Shown here: positions 35,160-44,929 of the stretch, piece after piece
Layout of the letters: each line of letters opens with the position of its first letter
Numbering within the stretch: the first letter of the stretch is position 1
From: Winogradskyella undariae
Lineage (GTDB): Bacteria > Bacteroidota > Bacteroidia > Flavobacteriales > Flavobacteriaceae
Length of the DNA: 64,000 nt
NCBI RefSeq assembly: GCF_013285155.1
Contig: NZ_JABTEL010000004.1
Coordinates: forward strand, 310,001 to 374,000
Direction: 5' to 3'
Translations under genes and position numbers: made by a program
The notes under the pieces: model-generated
What the model was told of the DNA's origin: nothing
What the model saw: the letters and a program-made list of their open reading frames with translations, nothing else
Database searches by the model: none

Positions 35160-36128
35160 TTAATAACCCACTCTTTCTCTTACACGTTTTAATACGTCAT
35201 TAGCAACAAGTTTTGCTTTTTTAGCTCCAACAGCTAAAGCAGCATCAACTTCTTCAAGATTATCCATATAATAATGGTAACGTTCTCTTTGTTCTGCAAA
35301 ACGCTCTACAACTAATTCGTATAAGGCTTGTTTTGCATGACCATAACCATAATTTCCACCTTCGTAATTTGCTTTCATAGCTGCAAGTTGTTCTTCAGAG
35401 GCTAGTAAGCTGTAAATAGCAAAACAGTTACAGGTAGACCAATCTTTAGGGTCTTCAAGAGCTGTGCTATCAGTTTCGATAGACATTATTTTTTTACGGA
35501 GTTGTTTGTCTGGTAAAAAGATATTGATAAAATTACCGCGACTCTTGCTCATTTTTTCACCATCAGTACCAGGAATAAGCATTCCACTTTCTAGTATTTT
35601 TCCTTCAGGTAAAACAAAAGTTTCTCCCATTTTAGCATGAAAACGAGAAGCAACATCACGTGTCATTTCAATATGTTGTAACTGATCTTTTCCTACAGGA
35701 ATAATTTCAGCATCATATATTAAAATATCTGCAGCCATTAACATTGGGTAGGTAAATAAACCAGAGTTTACATCTTCTAAACGATCGGCTTTATCCTTAA
35801 ACCCGTGAGCTAATGTTAAACGTTGGTAAGGGAAAAAACAGCTTAAATACCAAGATAATTCCGTTACTTGAGGAATGTCACTTTGTCTGTAAAATACTGT
35901 TTTTTCTATATCTAAACCAAAAGCAAGCCAGGTTGCAGCAACAGAATAGGTATGGTTTCTTAATTCTTCAGCATCTTTGATTTGTGTTAATGTGTGCAAA
36001 TTTGCGATAAATAAAAACGATTCGTTTTTAGCATCATTTGCCATTTCAATAGCTGGTAAAATTGCACCTAAGATGTTTCCTAAATGTGGTGTTCCTGTAC
36101 TTTGTACTCCTGTTAAAATTCTTGCCAT
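35160..36128 (-). CDS. trpS: Tryptophan-tRNA ligase
   Basis: A 322-residue class I aminoacyl-tRNA synthetase that charges tRNA-Trp. The HIGH-type motif is in TGTPHLGNILGA near the N-terminus and the KMSKS loop is GEKMSKSRGN. Full length for a bacterial TrpRS. A 58-residue membrane protein is encoded right after it. Confidence 0.96.
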   Translation of the reverse strand: MARILTGVQSTGTPHLGNILGAILPAIEMANDAKNESFLFIANLHTLTQIKDAEELRNHTYSVAATWLAFGLDIEKTVFYRQSDIPQVTELSWYLSCFFPYQRLTLAHGFKDKADRLEDVNSGLFTYPMLMAADILIYDAEIIPVGKDQLQHIEMTRDVASRFHAKMGETFVLPEGKILESGMLIPGTDGEKMSKSRGNFINIFLPDKQLRKKIMSIETDSTALEDPKDWSTCNCFAIYSLLASEEQLAAMKANYEGGNYGYGHAKQALYELVVERFAEQRERYHYYMDNLEEVDAALAVGAKKAKLVANDVLKRVRERVGY

Positions 36129-36186
36129 AACATAACCTGCGGGTGCAGATGTTTCATTAAATTAAACTTAAATTAAAAATAATAAG

Positions 36187-36194
36187 CAAAGGTA
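36187..36194 (-). promoter_or_regulatory. -7 promoter box of trpS
   Basis: The minus strand reads TACCTTTG, a full TAnnTTTG match, 58 nt upstream of the trpS ATG in the trpS-plsC divergent spacer. The leader of about 50 nt shows no obvious T-box or attenuator. Confidence 0.5.
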
Positions 36195-36250
36195 AATTTT
36201 TTAGCACAACTATAAGAAGTGATTTAATTTAATTAACTAGTTTTGGTGCC

Positions 36251-37000
36251 ATGGCAATTATAAAATATCCGTTTTGGCTTTTGTATCGTGTTTGGTTCTA
36301 TATTTTAGTAGCTATTCCGATTATTGTATTATTTCCTTTACTTATCATTTCGATATTAAGAGAGCAGTGGTATCCTTATTTTTTTAGGCTAGCACGTATT
36401 TGGTCTAAGTTTATTTTAATAGGAATGGGGTTTGGGTATAGCATTAAAAAAGCAGAAGTTCCTGACCGAAATAAGAGTTACATGTTTGTAGCCAACCATA
36501 CTTCTATGGCAGATATTATGATGATGTTTGTGGCTGTAAAAAATCCTTTTGTATTTGTAGGTAAGCAAGAATTATCTAAAATTCCACTATTTGGATTCTT
36601 TTATAAACGAACCTGTATTTTGGTAGATAGAGGAAGTGCTAAAAGTAGACAAGCTGTTTTTTTAAGAGCGCAAAGACGTTTAAAGCAAGGTTTGAGTATT
36701 TGTATTTTTCCTGAAGGTGGTGTACCTGATGAAGATATTTTGTTAGATGAATTTAAAGATGGTGCTTTTAGATTAGCAATTAATCATCAAATCCCTATTG
36801 TGCCAATTACATTTTATGATAATAAGAAGCGTTTTTCTTATACTTTTTTTAGTGGAAGCCCAGGTAGAATGCGCGCTAAGATTCATAAGTTTTTACCAAC
36901 TGAAGGATTAACAATAGCAGACACAAAACCATTAAATAAAGAAGCTAGAACTTTAATTTTAGACGAGTTAACTACTAATTTAATTAAAAAAACGAACTAA
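36251..37000 (+). CDS. plsC: 1-acyl-sn-glycerol-3-phosphate acyltransferase
   Basis: A 249-residue membrane acyltransferase that makes phosphatidic acid from lysophosphatidic acid. Two N-terminal hydrophobic segments precede the catalytic HX4D motif (NHTSMAD) and the substrate motif FPEGG. PlsC-family members can also acylate other lipids, so the exact substrate is not certain. It converges with the barrel-protein gene, 19 bases away. Confidence 0.88.
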   Translation: MAIIKYPFWLLYRVWFYILVAIPIIVLFPLLIISILREQWYPYFFRLARIWSKFILIGMGFGYSIKKAEVPDRNKSYMFVANHTSMADIMMMFVAVKNPFVFVGKQELSKIPLFGFFYKRTCILVDRGSAKSRQAVFLRAQRRLKQGLSICIFPEGGVPDEDILLDEFKDGAFRLAINHQIPIVPITFYDNKKRFSYTFFSGSPGRMRAKIHKFLPTEGLTIADTKPLNKEARTLILDELTTNLIKKTN

Positions 37001-37019
37001 GAACTGTATTTTTAATACT

Positions 37020-38594
37020 CTAAAATTTGTAGTTTAGCCTAGTGTAAACCCCAATAAAGAAAGGTCTAAAATCATCTGATGTATTGTTAAACGTGTTTAA
37101 TTGATACTTGAAAGTAGGTTCAAGATTTATATACCATTGTTTAGAAAGGCTGTAATCCATTCCTAAACCAAAATTGGCGCTAAAACTTGTTTCATTAATA
37201 TTATTGGCTTCACCGATTTGTTCTGAGACGCCATTGATATCCGCATAGATTTCATTTTCACTTAAAAAGAAAGTGCTAAAGCCTCCAATGATATTAATCC
37301 CAAATTTGCGATCTAATAATTTATATTCCAATTCTAAAGGCACTTCTATAAAACCAAAACGTTGATCTATTTCGCTTTTGCTTACATTTTTCAATAATTC
37401 AGGAGCAGAAGACCTATTCATCATTTCAGAGCTCATTAGCGATACGTTTTGTGTGTTTTCGCTAAAAGTAATATTACTAAATGAGCCATTTAATCCTCTA
37501 GCGGCTGTTTCTGCACCGGTAAAAGCAAAAACATCTGTAGTGGTTTGGTTTAGATTAACACGGTTAATACCTGTTCTAATTTTTATTTTATTAGAAATAG
37601 CATAACTTCCTGTAATACCGTAACTCATATTAATATCAGAGTTTTTGGCGTTTTTATTGAATTGATTATCTATTGAAGAACCTTCGCTTAGTGAATTAAA
37701 ATAAACAGGTGCTACATTTGGAGAAATGCTCCATCTGTTTTGTGTCTCTTCTTTGTCCTCTTCAATTATTGTTTCATTATTTTCTGCAATCGCATTTTCA
37801 ATTGTAGCCTTTTCGGTCTCTTCAATTAATAAATTTTCAGATTCAGTAAGTTCTGTTTTAGCTTCTTTTTTAGCTAATGTTTCAGTATTTACTTTTTTAG
37901 ATAAAGTATTTTCTACAACCGCTGTTTTATTGTTTTTTATAGTCTTGTTAATTATAGATTTTCTTTCTGTTTCAGAAGTTATTTGAGTGTCTTCTATAGT
38001 TGTATCTGATGATTTTGTTTTGCTAGCAACTTCAGAGTTCTGATTTGAATTATTAACTATTCTTGATTCTTTAAGCTTTTGAGAAGCTTTATTTATCCCT
38101 TTATCTATGTTGTTAGCAATGGCATCATTTTTTTGTTTTGATTGCTTAGCTGTTGTTATTTTGTTAGAAGAATAAGCTTCTTCAATAGTTTCGTTGTTTA
38201 AATCTTTTGAATTAGAATTTTGTTCTGAATTAAAATCAGAGTCAGCAACTTGATTGTTTTCTTTTTTTGTTGTCTTAGGTGAATTTAAAATCTTATTTGC
38301 AGCATCTTCAGTCTTATTTAAAGATTCAGTGTTTGTATTCTTATCAATATTTACATAAGGTAATTCTTGAGGCTTATTTTCTTCAGAATTAAAAACAGAA
38401 ACTCCAACAGTAAATAATAAAGCAATAGTAGCAGCTATACCGCCAAGTTGCCACCAAAGCGCAACAACTCTACGTTTTTTCTTTTTGTTAGGAAGACTTT
38501 CGTTGATACGATCCCAAATAGCATCGTTAGGCTTAACTTCGAAATCCTTGAATTTTTCCTGAAAAAGTCTATCTATGTTTTTCTTGTCTTCCAT
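37020..38594 (-). CDS. Envelope-spanning protein: N-terminal anchor plus outer-membrane barrel
   Basis: A 524-residue protein with four parts: a short charged N-terminal domain (residues 1-42, NDAIWDRINESLPNKKKKRR); one membrane helix (about 43-68); a long disordered Lys/Glu/Asn/Ser/Thr-rich linker (about 70-286); and a C-terminal beta-rich domain (287-524) ending in aromatic NYKF, like an eight-strand PorT/OmpA-like barrel. The predicted topology joins cytoplasm, inner membrane, periplasm and outer membrane in one chain. It follows an ECF sigma gene by three bases, so an anti-sigma or signalling role for the N-terminus is a reasonable guess. Confidence 0.72.
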   Translation of the reverse strand: MEDKKNIDRLFQEKFKDFEVKPNDAIWDRINESLPNKKKKRRVVALWWQLGGIAATIALLFTVGVSVFNSEENKPQELPYVNIDKNTNTESLNKTEDAANKILNSPKTTKKENNQVADSDFNSEQNSNSKDLNNETIEEAYSSNKITTAKQSKQKNDAIANNIDKGINKASQKLKESRIVNNSNQNSEVASKTKSSDTTIEDTQITSETERKSIINKTIKNNKTAVVENTLSKKVNTETLAKKEAKTELTESENLLIEETEKATIENAIAENNETIIEEDKEETQNRWSISPNVAPVYFNSLSEGSSIDNQFNKNAKNSDINMSYGITGSYAISNKIKIRTGINRVNLNQTTTDVFAFTGAETAARGLNGSFSNITFSENTQNVSLMSSEMMNRSSAPELLKNVSKSEIDQRFGFIEVPLELEYKLLDRKFGINIIGGFSTFFLSENEIYADINGVSEQIGEANNINETSFSANFGLGMDYSLSKQWYINLEPTFKYQLNTFNNTSDDFRPFFIGVYTRLNYKF

Positions 38595-38597
38595 TAT

Positions 38598-39143
38598 TTA
38601 AACACTCTGCGAGTTTTGAGTCGCGTTATAAGCTTCAATTTTTGTTTTTAATATCATTTTTGCACGTGATAAATTAGATTTAGACGTTCCTACTGAAATT
38701 TCAATCAATTCACTAATCTCTACATGCGAATAACCATCCAGTACATATAAGTTAAAAACCAATCGGTATCTGTTAGGTAATTCTTGAATAATTTTGAGTA
38801 AAAAATCAATATTAACATCCGTATCGTTGAGGTCTACAGAAACGTCTTCAATGTTTTCTTCATTAATGATATCGTAAACACCAACATCTTTTCTGTAACG
38901 TTGCAAAGCCGTGTTAATAGCAATACGTTTTAACCAACCTTCAAAAGAACCTTTGTTATTATACTGCTCTATTTTATGAAATACTGTTATAAAGGTATCG
39001 TGCAGATTGTCTTCGGCCTCGGCATAGTTTTTTGAGTACTTAAGACAAAGCGAAAATAATTTACTTGCAAATTGCTTGTATAATTGGCTTTGAGCTTGAG
39101 CATCGTTGTTCTTACAATTTTTTATGAGTTGTTCTAAACTCAA
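38598..39143 (-). CDS. ECF-type RNA polymerase sigma factor
   Basis: A 181-residue sigma-70 family extracytoplasmic-function factor. Region 2 is LCLKYSKNYAEAEDNLHDTF and on to INTALQRYRK; region 4 is LPNRYRLVFNLYVLDGYSHV with the following HTH EISELIEISVGTSKSNLSRA. The start codon is TTG (MSLEQLIKNC), which matches the usual MSL start in this family. It directs polymerase to an unknown regulon and is co-transcribed with the envelope-spanning protein. Confidence 0.92.
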   Translation of the reverse strand: MSLEQLIKNCKNNDAQAQSQLYKQFASKLFSLCLKYSKNYAEAEDNLHDTFITVFHKIEQYNNKGSFEGWLKRIAINTALQRYRKDVGVYDIINEENIEDVSVDLNDTDVNIDFLLKIIQELPNRYRLVFNLYVLDGYSHVEISELIEISVGTSKSNLSRAKMILKTKIEAYNATQNSQSV

Positions 39144-39185
39144 ATTGTTTGGGGATTAATTAATAATTAGTTTTTTTATTGAACT

Positions 39186-39614
39186 TTAAGCTTCTGGTCT
39201 TTCGTCTATAATAGGTACTTCTACTAAGAGAAACTGGTCAACACCTTCTTCATCTTTTCCTTGGTAAAATTTAAAAAGATATGTTTCATTACTTGTAACA
39301 TAAAAGTTAAGGCTTACGGTTTCAGATTCTGGTGTTTCATCACAATTATCTTCTTGGTAAACATTGTTTTCTATCGCAACGATTCTTTCATTACCATCAA
39401 TTGCATAATAAAAATCACGGAAGAAATAGCAAGAGTTAGGTTTTGTATAGGTCATGAAAATTTCATAAGTTTCCCCGTAAACAAAATATTCAGGAATATC
39501 TACACTTTCTATAGGCATAAAATTTACGTAAAATAAATCTGAATTATCATCGTCAATGCTACATGAGGTTAATGTTGTAATAAAAACAAGAATTAGTAAA
39601 GCGTATTTTTTCAT
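39186..39614 (-). CDS. Small lipoprotein upstream of the sigma factor
   Basis: A 142-residue lipoprotein: signal MKKYALLILVFITTLTSC then SIDDDNSD. The mature part is acidic and beta-rich with a pair of Cys (SCYFF, DNCDE). It lies 42 bases before the sigma factor gene on the same strand, so it may be part of the same unit. No family recognised. Confidence 0.65.
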   Translation of the reverse strand: MKKYALLILVFITTLTSCSIDDDNSDLFYVNFMPIESVDIPEYFVYGETYEIFMTYTKPNSCYFFRDFYYAIDGNERIVAIENNVYQEDNCDETPESETVSLNFYVTSNETYLFKFYQGKDEEGVDQFLLVEVPIIDERPEA

Positions 39615-39680
39615 ATTAAAACATAGTCAATTATTATAGTAGATGTAAAAATGACAAAATGGTTGCGTTTTAAACCAAAA

Positions 39681-39710
39681 AAAATCCTGAAAGATTAATT
39701 TCAGGATTTT
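39681..39710. terminator. Bidirectional terminator between recA and the small lipoprotein gene
   Basis: A perfect 12-bp stem AAAATCCTGAAA/TTTCAGGATTTT with a six-base loop. On the minus strand it is followed by T8, so it ends recA transcription nine bases after the stop codon. Confidence 0.85.
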
Positions 39711-39719
39711 TAATTTCAA

Positions 39720-40724
39720 TTATTTTGCTTCGTTTATCAGAGCTCTAACCTTCTCTTCTAGTTCGTCCATCAAATCCGGATTATCTTTAATGATCATTTT
39801 AACAGCATCACGTCCTTGTCCTAATTTGGTATCACCATAACTAAACCATGATCCACTTTTCTTAACAATTTCGTGCTCTACAGCAAGGTCTAAAACTTCT
39901 CCTACTTTAGAGATGCCTTGTCCATACATAATATCAAATTCAGCGAGTCTAAATGGTGGAGCAACTTTGTTTTTAACGACTTTAACACGGGTTTTATTAC
40001 CCATTACATTACTATCGCTATCTTTAATTTGTGTAGATCTTCTAATATCCAAACGTACAGAAGCGTAGAATTTTAAAGCGTTACCACCTGTTGTAGTTTC
40101 TGGGTTACCGAACATTACTCCAATTTTTTCACGTAATTGGTTAATGAAAATCACAGTACAGTTTGTTTTACTAATAGAAGCTGTTAATTTTCTAAGTGCT
40201 TGAGACATTAAACGTGCATGTAAGCCCATTTTAGAATCTCCCATTTCACCTTCAATTTCACTCTTTGGTGTTAAGGCAGCAACAGAATCGACAACAACAA
40301 TATCAATAGCACCCGATCTAATTAAGTTATCAGCAATTTCTAATGCTTGCTCACCGTTATCTGGTTGAGAGATGATTAAATTATCAATATCTATTCCTAA
40401 TTTTTCAGCATAAGTTCTATCAAAAGCATGCTCCGCATCAATAAACGCAGCAATACCTCCTGCTTTTTGTGCTTCTGCAATAGCATGAAGTGTTAAGGTT
40501 GTTTTACCTGAAGATTCTGGTCCATATATTTCTATAACACGACCTCTAGGATAACCGCCAACGCCTAATGCAATATCTAATCCTAATGAGCCAGAAGAGA
40601 TAGCTTCAACATCTACCACAGCTTGATCGCTCATTTTCATTACTGTTCCTTTTCCGTAAGCTTTATCTAACTTGTCTAAAGTTAACTTTAAAGCTTTTAA
40701 TTTTGCGTCTTTTTCACTACTCAT
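39720..40724 (-). CDS. recA: Recombinase RecA
   Basis: A 334-residue recombinase from the chosen start, the normal length in this family. The Walker A motif is GPESSGKTT; the L2/DNA-binding loop contains [20 protein letters not shown]. It drives homologous recombination and SOS control. Two upstream in-frame ATGs exist (MKNSKKK at 40751, MLFLNN at 40775). The furthest overlaps a TATTTTTG promoter box and cannot be right; MSSEKDAK is favoured by homologues. Confidence 0.96.
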   Translation of the reverse strand: MSSEKDAKLKALKLTLDKLDKAYGKGTVMKMSDQAVVDVEAISSGSLGLDIALGVGGYPRGRVIEIYGPESSGKTTLTLHAIAEAQKAGGIAAFIDAEHAFDRTYAEKLGIDIDNLIISQPDNGEQALEIADNLIRSGAIDIVVVDSVAALTPKSEIEGEMGDSKMGLHARLMSQALRKLTASISKTNCTVIFINQLREKIGVMFGNPETTTGGNALKFYASVRLDIRRSTQIKDSDSNVMGNKTRVKVVKNKVAPPFRLAEFDIMYGQGISKVGEVLDLAVEHEIVKKSGSWFSYGDTKLGQGRDAVKMIIKDNPDLMDELEEKVRALINEAK

Positions 40725-40763
40725 ATCTTCTTTTTTCTTAGAATTCTTCATTAAATTATTATT

Positions 40764-40771
40764 CAAAAATA
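40764..40771 (-). promoter_or_regulatory. Putative -7 promoter box of recA
   Basis: The minus strand reads TATTTTTG, fitting TAnnTTTG, 40 nt before the preferred recA ATG. I see no clear SOS-box palindrome next to it. Confidence 0.45.
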
Positions 40772-40877
40772 ACACTTATTTTAATTAAAACATTTCTCGT
40801 TTTCAAATTACTACAAATGAAAGTGATGATTTTTAGTTTTTAAAATTGATTGGTCTCATTCGATGTTTATAAGGTAT

Positions 40878-40907
40878 AAAAAAACCAGAACAAATAAATG
40901 CTCTGGC
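40878..40907 (-). terminator. Terminator of the TonB receptor-lipoprotein operon
   Basis: On the minus strand an 8-bp stem with two G-T pairs (GCCAGAGC/GTTCTGGT) is followed by T7, 28 bases after the lipoprotein stop codon. Confidence 0.65.
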
Positions 40908-40934
40908 TTAATATATTAAATCGGTATTTCTATT

Positions 40935-42242
40935 TTAGAATAATCCAATATATGATGCATCAGTTGTTCCTGTTTGTAACGTTGCTCCAGTTGTAAAACC
41001 ATCTGCACTTGTAGAACTAGGATCAAAAATGTAAACTTTACCTTCACCACCTAAAGATGCTAAAGCCATGTATAATTTACCATCAATTAGGCTTGCCCAC
41101 TGGTATTGACGTAGCCATAAATCTAATGGTACATTCATTGTAGTTGCTGTTTTGTTATATATATCAATACGTACAACATCCCAGTTAGAGCTAGCACTAT
41201 CTCCTAAGTCTGTATTTAAAACAGGTACATAGCCAATTCCGTTACCTACATAAAACCAACCTGTGTTTGCTTCTGCATTATGACCTAAAAGTGATTTAAT
41301 ATCAAACTTACCATAAGCTTCATCGTAAGTACCGTTGCTTATTTTCATCATTGATACATCTCCAGAAGTTACTAATTGGTAAGTGTCTCCATTTTCATCC
41401 TTATGAGCAACAGGTGTTCTATAGCCGTTAGTAGAACCTTGTGCTAATGTAGAAGTGATTGTTGTTTCATTCTCTAAAGAAGGATAATCTACAACCAAAG
41501 TTTCAACGTTATCATAAACCATAGTGCCATTTTCACCAGTTAATGCATCGTAAAAACGTTTAGCAACACCATAATATAATTTTCCGTTGGTAATAACGGG
41601 AGCATCAATTCTAAACGTATGGATACCTTCCCCAGATTCATCTAGGTTATAAGGAAACTCAAATGAAGTATTCTCTAAAACACTCATTGTGCTTAAATCT
41701 ACACGCGCTAAAGTAACAGTAGCAGTGGTTTTTATATAAGGAGAAGTTTCGTCTGTTGGATCTTCATAGATATTTTCAGTCGTTACGTTATGTAACATGG
41801 CGTAGTTGTCGTCAATTTTTGTCCAACGTGGGTACGCAGTTCCCATTACGGCTTGGACATCTGTTGTTAAAAGTAAATTATAGGTTTGTCCACTGATGTA
41901 ATCATATTTAGCGATGTCTCCACCACCATAATTTAAGTTGTATACCGTTTCTCCATCATCAGAAGTGTATAATCTTGCTGTACGTGTCGATGGAATTTCT
42001 TGACCGTAACCACTAAATGTAAATGTTTTATCAGGGTTATTAAGGTCTTCAACTGTTACTCCTTGTGTATAAGTTTCAGATTCCCCCGTTGGGCTAGACC
42101 CAATTACCAAGTGGTATGGTCTATAAGCAGAATCATTTGTCGATGTTGTTGAAGGTGAGTCATCTTCACTACACGAAAAAGTTGATAAAACTAATGCCGA
42201 TATACAGGCGATACTTAAAATTGATCTAAAATTGAAATTCAT
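40935..42242 (-). CDS. Lipoprotein partner of the TonB-dependent receptor
   Basis: A 435-residue lipoprotein: signal MNFNFRSILSIACISALVLS then TFSC, followed by an acidic Ser/Thr linker. The body is made of repeated beta-rich units that look like a propeller (for example RTARLYTSDDGETVYNLNY). It may belong to the DUF4374-type surface lipoproteins that pair with receptors; I am not sure. It follows the TonB receptor by 18 bases and probably binds the same ligand at the cell surface. Confidence 0.7.
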   Translation of the reverse strand: MNFNFRSILSIACISALVLSTFSCSEDDSPSTTSTNDSAYRPYHLVIGSSPTGESETYTQGVTVEDLNNPDKTFTFSGYGQEIPSTRTARLYTSDDGETVYNLNYGGGDIAKYDYISGQTYNLLLTTDVQAVMGTAYPRWTKIDDNYAMLHNVTTENIYEDPTDETSPYIKTTATVTLARVDLSTMSVLENTSFEFPYNLDESGEGIHTFRIDAPVITNGKLYYGVAKRFYDALTGENGTMVYDNVETLVVDYPSLENETTITSTLAQGSTNGYRTPVAHKDENGDTYQLVTSGDVSMMKISNGTYDEAYGKFDIKSLLGHNAEANTGWFYVGNGIGYVPVLNTDLGDSASSNWDVVRIDIYNKTATTMNVPLDLWLRQYQWASLIDGKLYMALASLGGEGKVYIFDPSSTSADGFTTGATLQTGTTDASYIGLF

Positions 42243-42260
42243 AATATTTGAAATTATTAT

Positions 42261-44684
42261 TTATAAAATTGAAAAAGTTAGTTTCCCGTAAAATCCTCTA
42301 CCAGGCTTTTGAAGGGCGTAATTATCGAATAATTGTTTGTTTAATATGTTTTTTACATCAAAACTTAAAGAGACTTTGTTTTTAGGAAATGTATAAGCAA
42401 AACCAGCATCAAAAGAAACTTGGCCGGGAATTACAATTTTTCCAGAACCACCAAGAACACTACTACCTCTAAAAAATTCATGTACATACAATACATTAGT
42501 ATAAGTCGATAACGTAGATCCTTTTTGAATAAAATTCTTGGTATTGAATTTTAAATTGTAATTCATTGTAAAGTAAGGCGTATTGGCAAGTCGCTCGTAA
42601 CTTGGTGTTATAGGGTTTCCATTAACATCATAGGTTACATTGTAATCTCTGGCATTAAAAAATGATGTGTTAGCACTAAAGAAAAGTGCTTCGTTGTAAT
42701 TATAATTTAAGGTAAAGTCGAATCCTTCAGTATAGATTTTTCCAATATTTGAGTTCTCAAAAAATTCTTCATTACTTCCTGTTGGAAATGACATAATTAA
42801 ATCTTCGGTGTCTCTAATAAATATATTTGAAGTAATTCCGAAAGTGTGTTTCTTTAGTTGAATATTATCATAGGTGAAACCTAAATTATAATTGTTACTA
42901 TGTTCTGGTTTTAAATTTACAGAGGCATTTAAATTTGAAGCTACATTACCAAAAACTTCGTCAGATTCAGGTAAGCGAATGGCTTTTTCTGCTGAACCAA
43001 ATACCGTAATTTTAGGTGTGATTGAATAAGAAATAGAGCCTCCAAATCCAAAGTCATTAGAAGTGATATTGTTTTCGTCAATTATAATAGTCGATCCTGA
43101 GGTGTTAGAACTTCTTGTTCGTAACTTCGAAGTTCTATCCATGTAATAAGATTTTCCAAAAACGGAAGTTCTTAGTTTTTCATCAAAGGCTTTGTTTTCT
43201 AATGAAACCGTTAAGATGGATTTTAAATATTTACGTTCTTCTTTCAATGCATTTTCAGCAGCAGGAAGCATTGGGTCGTCAGAATCTCTAGTAAATGTAT
43301 TTAGTAAGTGATTTAATTGAATAGTATTATTCTCGTTGATATGATAGGCTAGATTAGTACGAGTGTTTACCGTTTCATCTATGTCTTTTTGAAGTGTTGG
43401 GTCTCCTGCTTCAGCGCCGCTAGACCAAACATCTGGGTCATTAAAATAACTTGTTGGGTAACCTAACCAACTGTATTGTGTAGCAATGGTATCTATAGTT
43501 TTTCTGTTTAGGCGTGAGTAAGACACAAATGCACTTACATCTAAATTTTTCGCAATATTTTCTTTTGCAAAATCTAAGCTGTACATATTGGTGCTTTGCT
43601 CTGTGTGCCTATTTCCATAAACAATCTCCATGGTTGCACCAGTTTGTATTTGTTGATCCATATTAGAAAGTAAAACTCCAGCCAAAAGTTTATCTGCCCA
43701 TTCAACATTTGTAAATCCAAATTCAGCTTTTCCTCCTTGCGACCTATATCTGTCATGAAAACGTTTGGCGTGTATATAAACATCCGGTGTTCCTGCAGAC
43801 AGTGCTACGGCAACTTGATTCCCCCAAACTTCATAATCGTTATCGGCATAGTTAACAAAAGCAGAACCTCTAGCGGTAAACCCATTTTTGTTATTTCTGT
43901 AACCTCCATTAACGTCCGTTCTGTAAGTTCCAAACGATCCCGTAGAAATAGATGCTTTTAATTCATTTTTAGTAATATCATTTAATACAACATTTATAGC
44001 GCCACCCATAGCATCATCTGATAAATGTGGTGGTACAACGCCTTTGTAAACTTCAATACGTTTAATTAAAGAGGGAGGGATACTATTTAATGAAAATGAG
44101 GGTCCAAAATTTCGAATAGGTACACCGTCAATGAAAATTTTAACCGAATTACCAGTCATTCCATTTAAATTATAATGGGCATGAGATCCTAAACCACCAG
44201 ATTGACGAACCCTAACCCCTGCAGATTGATCTAGCATTTCATTAACCTGTATAGATTGTATTGCAGCTTCTTTAGTTTCAATAACATTTACAGCAAAACC
44301 TTTTTCTTCAATTTTTTGCTGTACGGTTTTAGATTTTACAAATACTTCATCAAGTGCTGAAATCTCTAGAATAACATTAACTTCTTTGTTTTTTGAATCT
44401 AATTTTACAGAAACTATTTTAGGAAGATCGTTTAGTGAATAAAATGTAATGGTGTAATCTCCGTAAGGGATGTCTTTAAAATTGAATGAACCATTTACGT
44501 TAGAATTTGTTTCTTTTTCTACCTGATCACCTTTTAGGGCTATAAATATAGCTACTGCTGGTTCGTTAGAATTGTATTTCACTTTTCCGTAAAAATTCCC
44601 ATTTTGACTAAAAGCTGTAAGGCTAGAAATCAGGACTAAGTAAAAAGAAAATATTTTGATTCTAAACACGTATAAATTTTTCAC
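42261..44684 (-). CDS. TonB-dependent outer-membrane receptor
   Basis: An 807-residue receptor: signal peptide (ending LTAFSQ), an N-terminal carboxypeptidase-regulatory-like domain (GNFYGKVKYNSNEPAVAIFI), the plug (VNEMLDQSAGVRVRQSGGLG, IFIDGVPI) and a 22-strand-type barrel ending FYGKLTFSIL. It imports a bulky ligand using TonB energy; siderophore, haem or another metal complex is likely but not shown. There is no ATG near the signal peptide. I use GTG at 44684, which has AAGGA seven bases upstream; a GTG 15 bases further in is the alternative. Confidence 0.85.
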   Translation of the reverse strand: MKNLYVFRIKIFSFYLVLISSLTAFSQNGNFYGKVKYNSNEPAVAIFIALKGDQVEKETNSNVNGSFNFKDIPYGDYTITFYSLNDLPKIVSVKLDSKNKEVNVILEISALDEVFVKSKTVQQKIEEKGFAVNVIETKEAAIQSIQVNEMLDQSAGVRVRQSGGLGSHAHYNLNGMTGNSVKIFIDGVPIRNFGPSFSLNSIPPSLIKRIEVYKGVVPPHLSDDAMGGAINVVLNDITKNELKASISTGSFGTYRTDVNGGYRNNKNGFTARGSAFVNYADNDYEVWGNQVAVALSAGTPDVYIHAKRFHDRYRSQGGKAEFGFTNVEWADKLLAGVLLSNMDQQIQTGATMEIVYGNRHTEQSTNMYSLDFAKENIAKNLDVSAFVSYSRLNRKTIDTIATQYSWLGYPTSYFNDPDVWSSGAEAGDPTLQKDIDETVNTRTNLAYHINENNTIQLNHLLNTFTRDSDDPMLPAAENALKEERKYLKSILTVSLENKAFDEKLRTSVFGKSYYMDRTSKLRTRSSNTSGSTIIIDENNITSNDFGFGGSISYSITPKITVFGSAEKAIRLPESDEVFGNVASNLNASVNLKPEHSNNYNLGFTYDNIQLKKHTFGITSNIFIRDTEDLIMSFPTGSNEEFFENSNIGKIYTEGFDFTLNYNYNEALFFSANTSFFNARDYNVTYDVNGNPITPSYERLANTPYFTMNYNLKFNTKNFIQKGSTLSTYTNVLYVHEFFRGSSVLGGSGKIVIPGQVSFDAGFAYTFPKNKVSLSFDVKNILNKQLFDNYALQKPGRGFYGKLTFSIL

Positions 44685-44929
44685 AAAAATATCCTTATTT
44701 ATATTTATTCCAAATAAAAATAGCCTTTTTTTTAAAATATCTTTTAGTTGCAAATATCTTATGATTGCTAGGTTTTTACTTTTAAATTCCTGTTTTATTT
44801 TACTGTTGTTTTTTATTAATAAGGTTATAGGTCTTCAATTGTATTTGGTGTAGAAAATGAAAATCAATTTCTATACGCAACCCTTCAGTGATTTTTACAT
44901 CTACTAAGTGAAAAAGGAAAATAATTGCT
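44685..44929. other. Upstream region of the TonB receptor gene
   Basis: AT-rich spacer before the divergent small ORF and trhO. I searched by eye for a cobalamin or other riboswitch and for a Fur-type 19-bp palindrome and saw neither. The only TAnnTTTG match toward the receptor (TATTTTTG on the minus strand at 44684-44691) overlaps its start codon and is probably chance. Confidence 0.35.

Noticed and set aside
44656-44853. 65-codon plus-strand ORF opposite the TonB receptor start
   Set aside because: AT-rich hydrophobic translation of a promoter region; no ribosome-binding site or family pattern.
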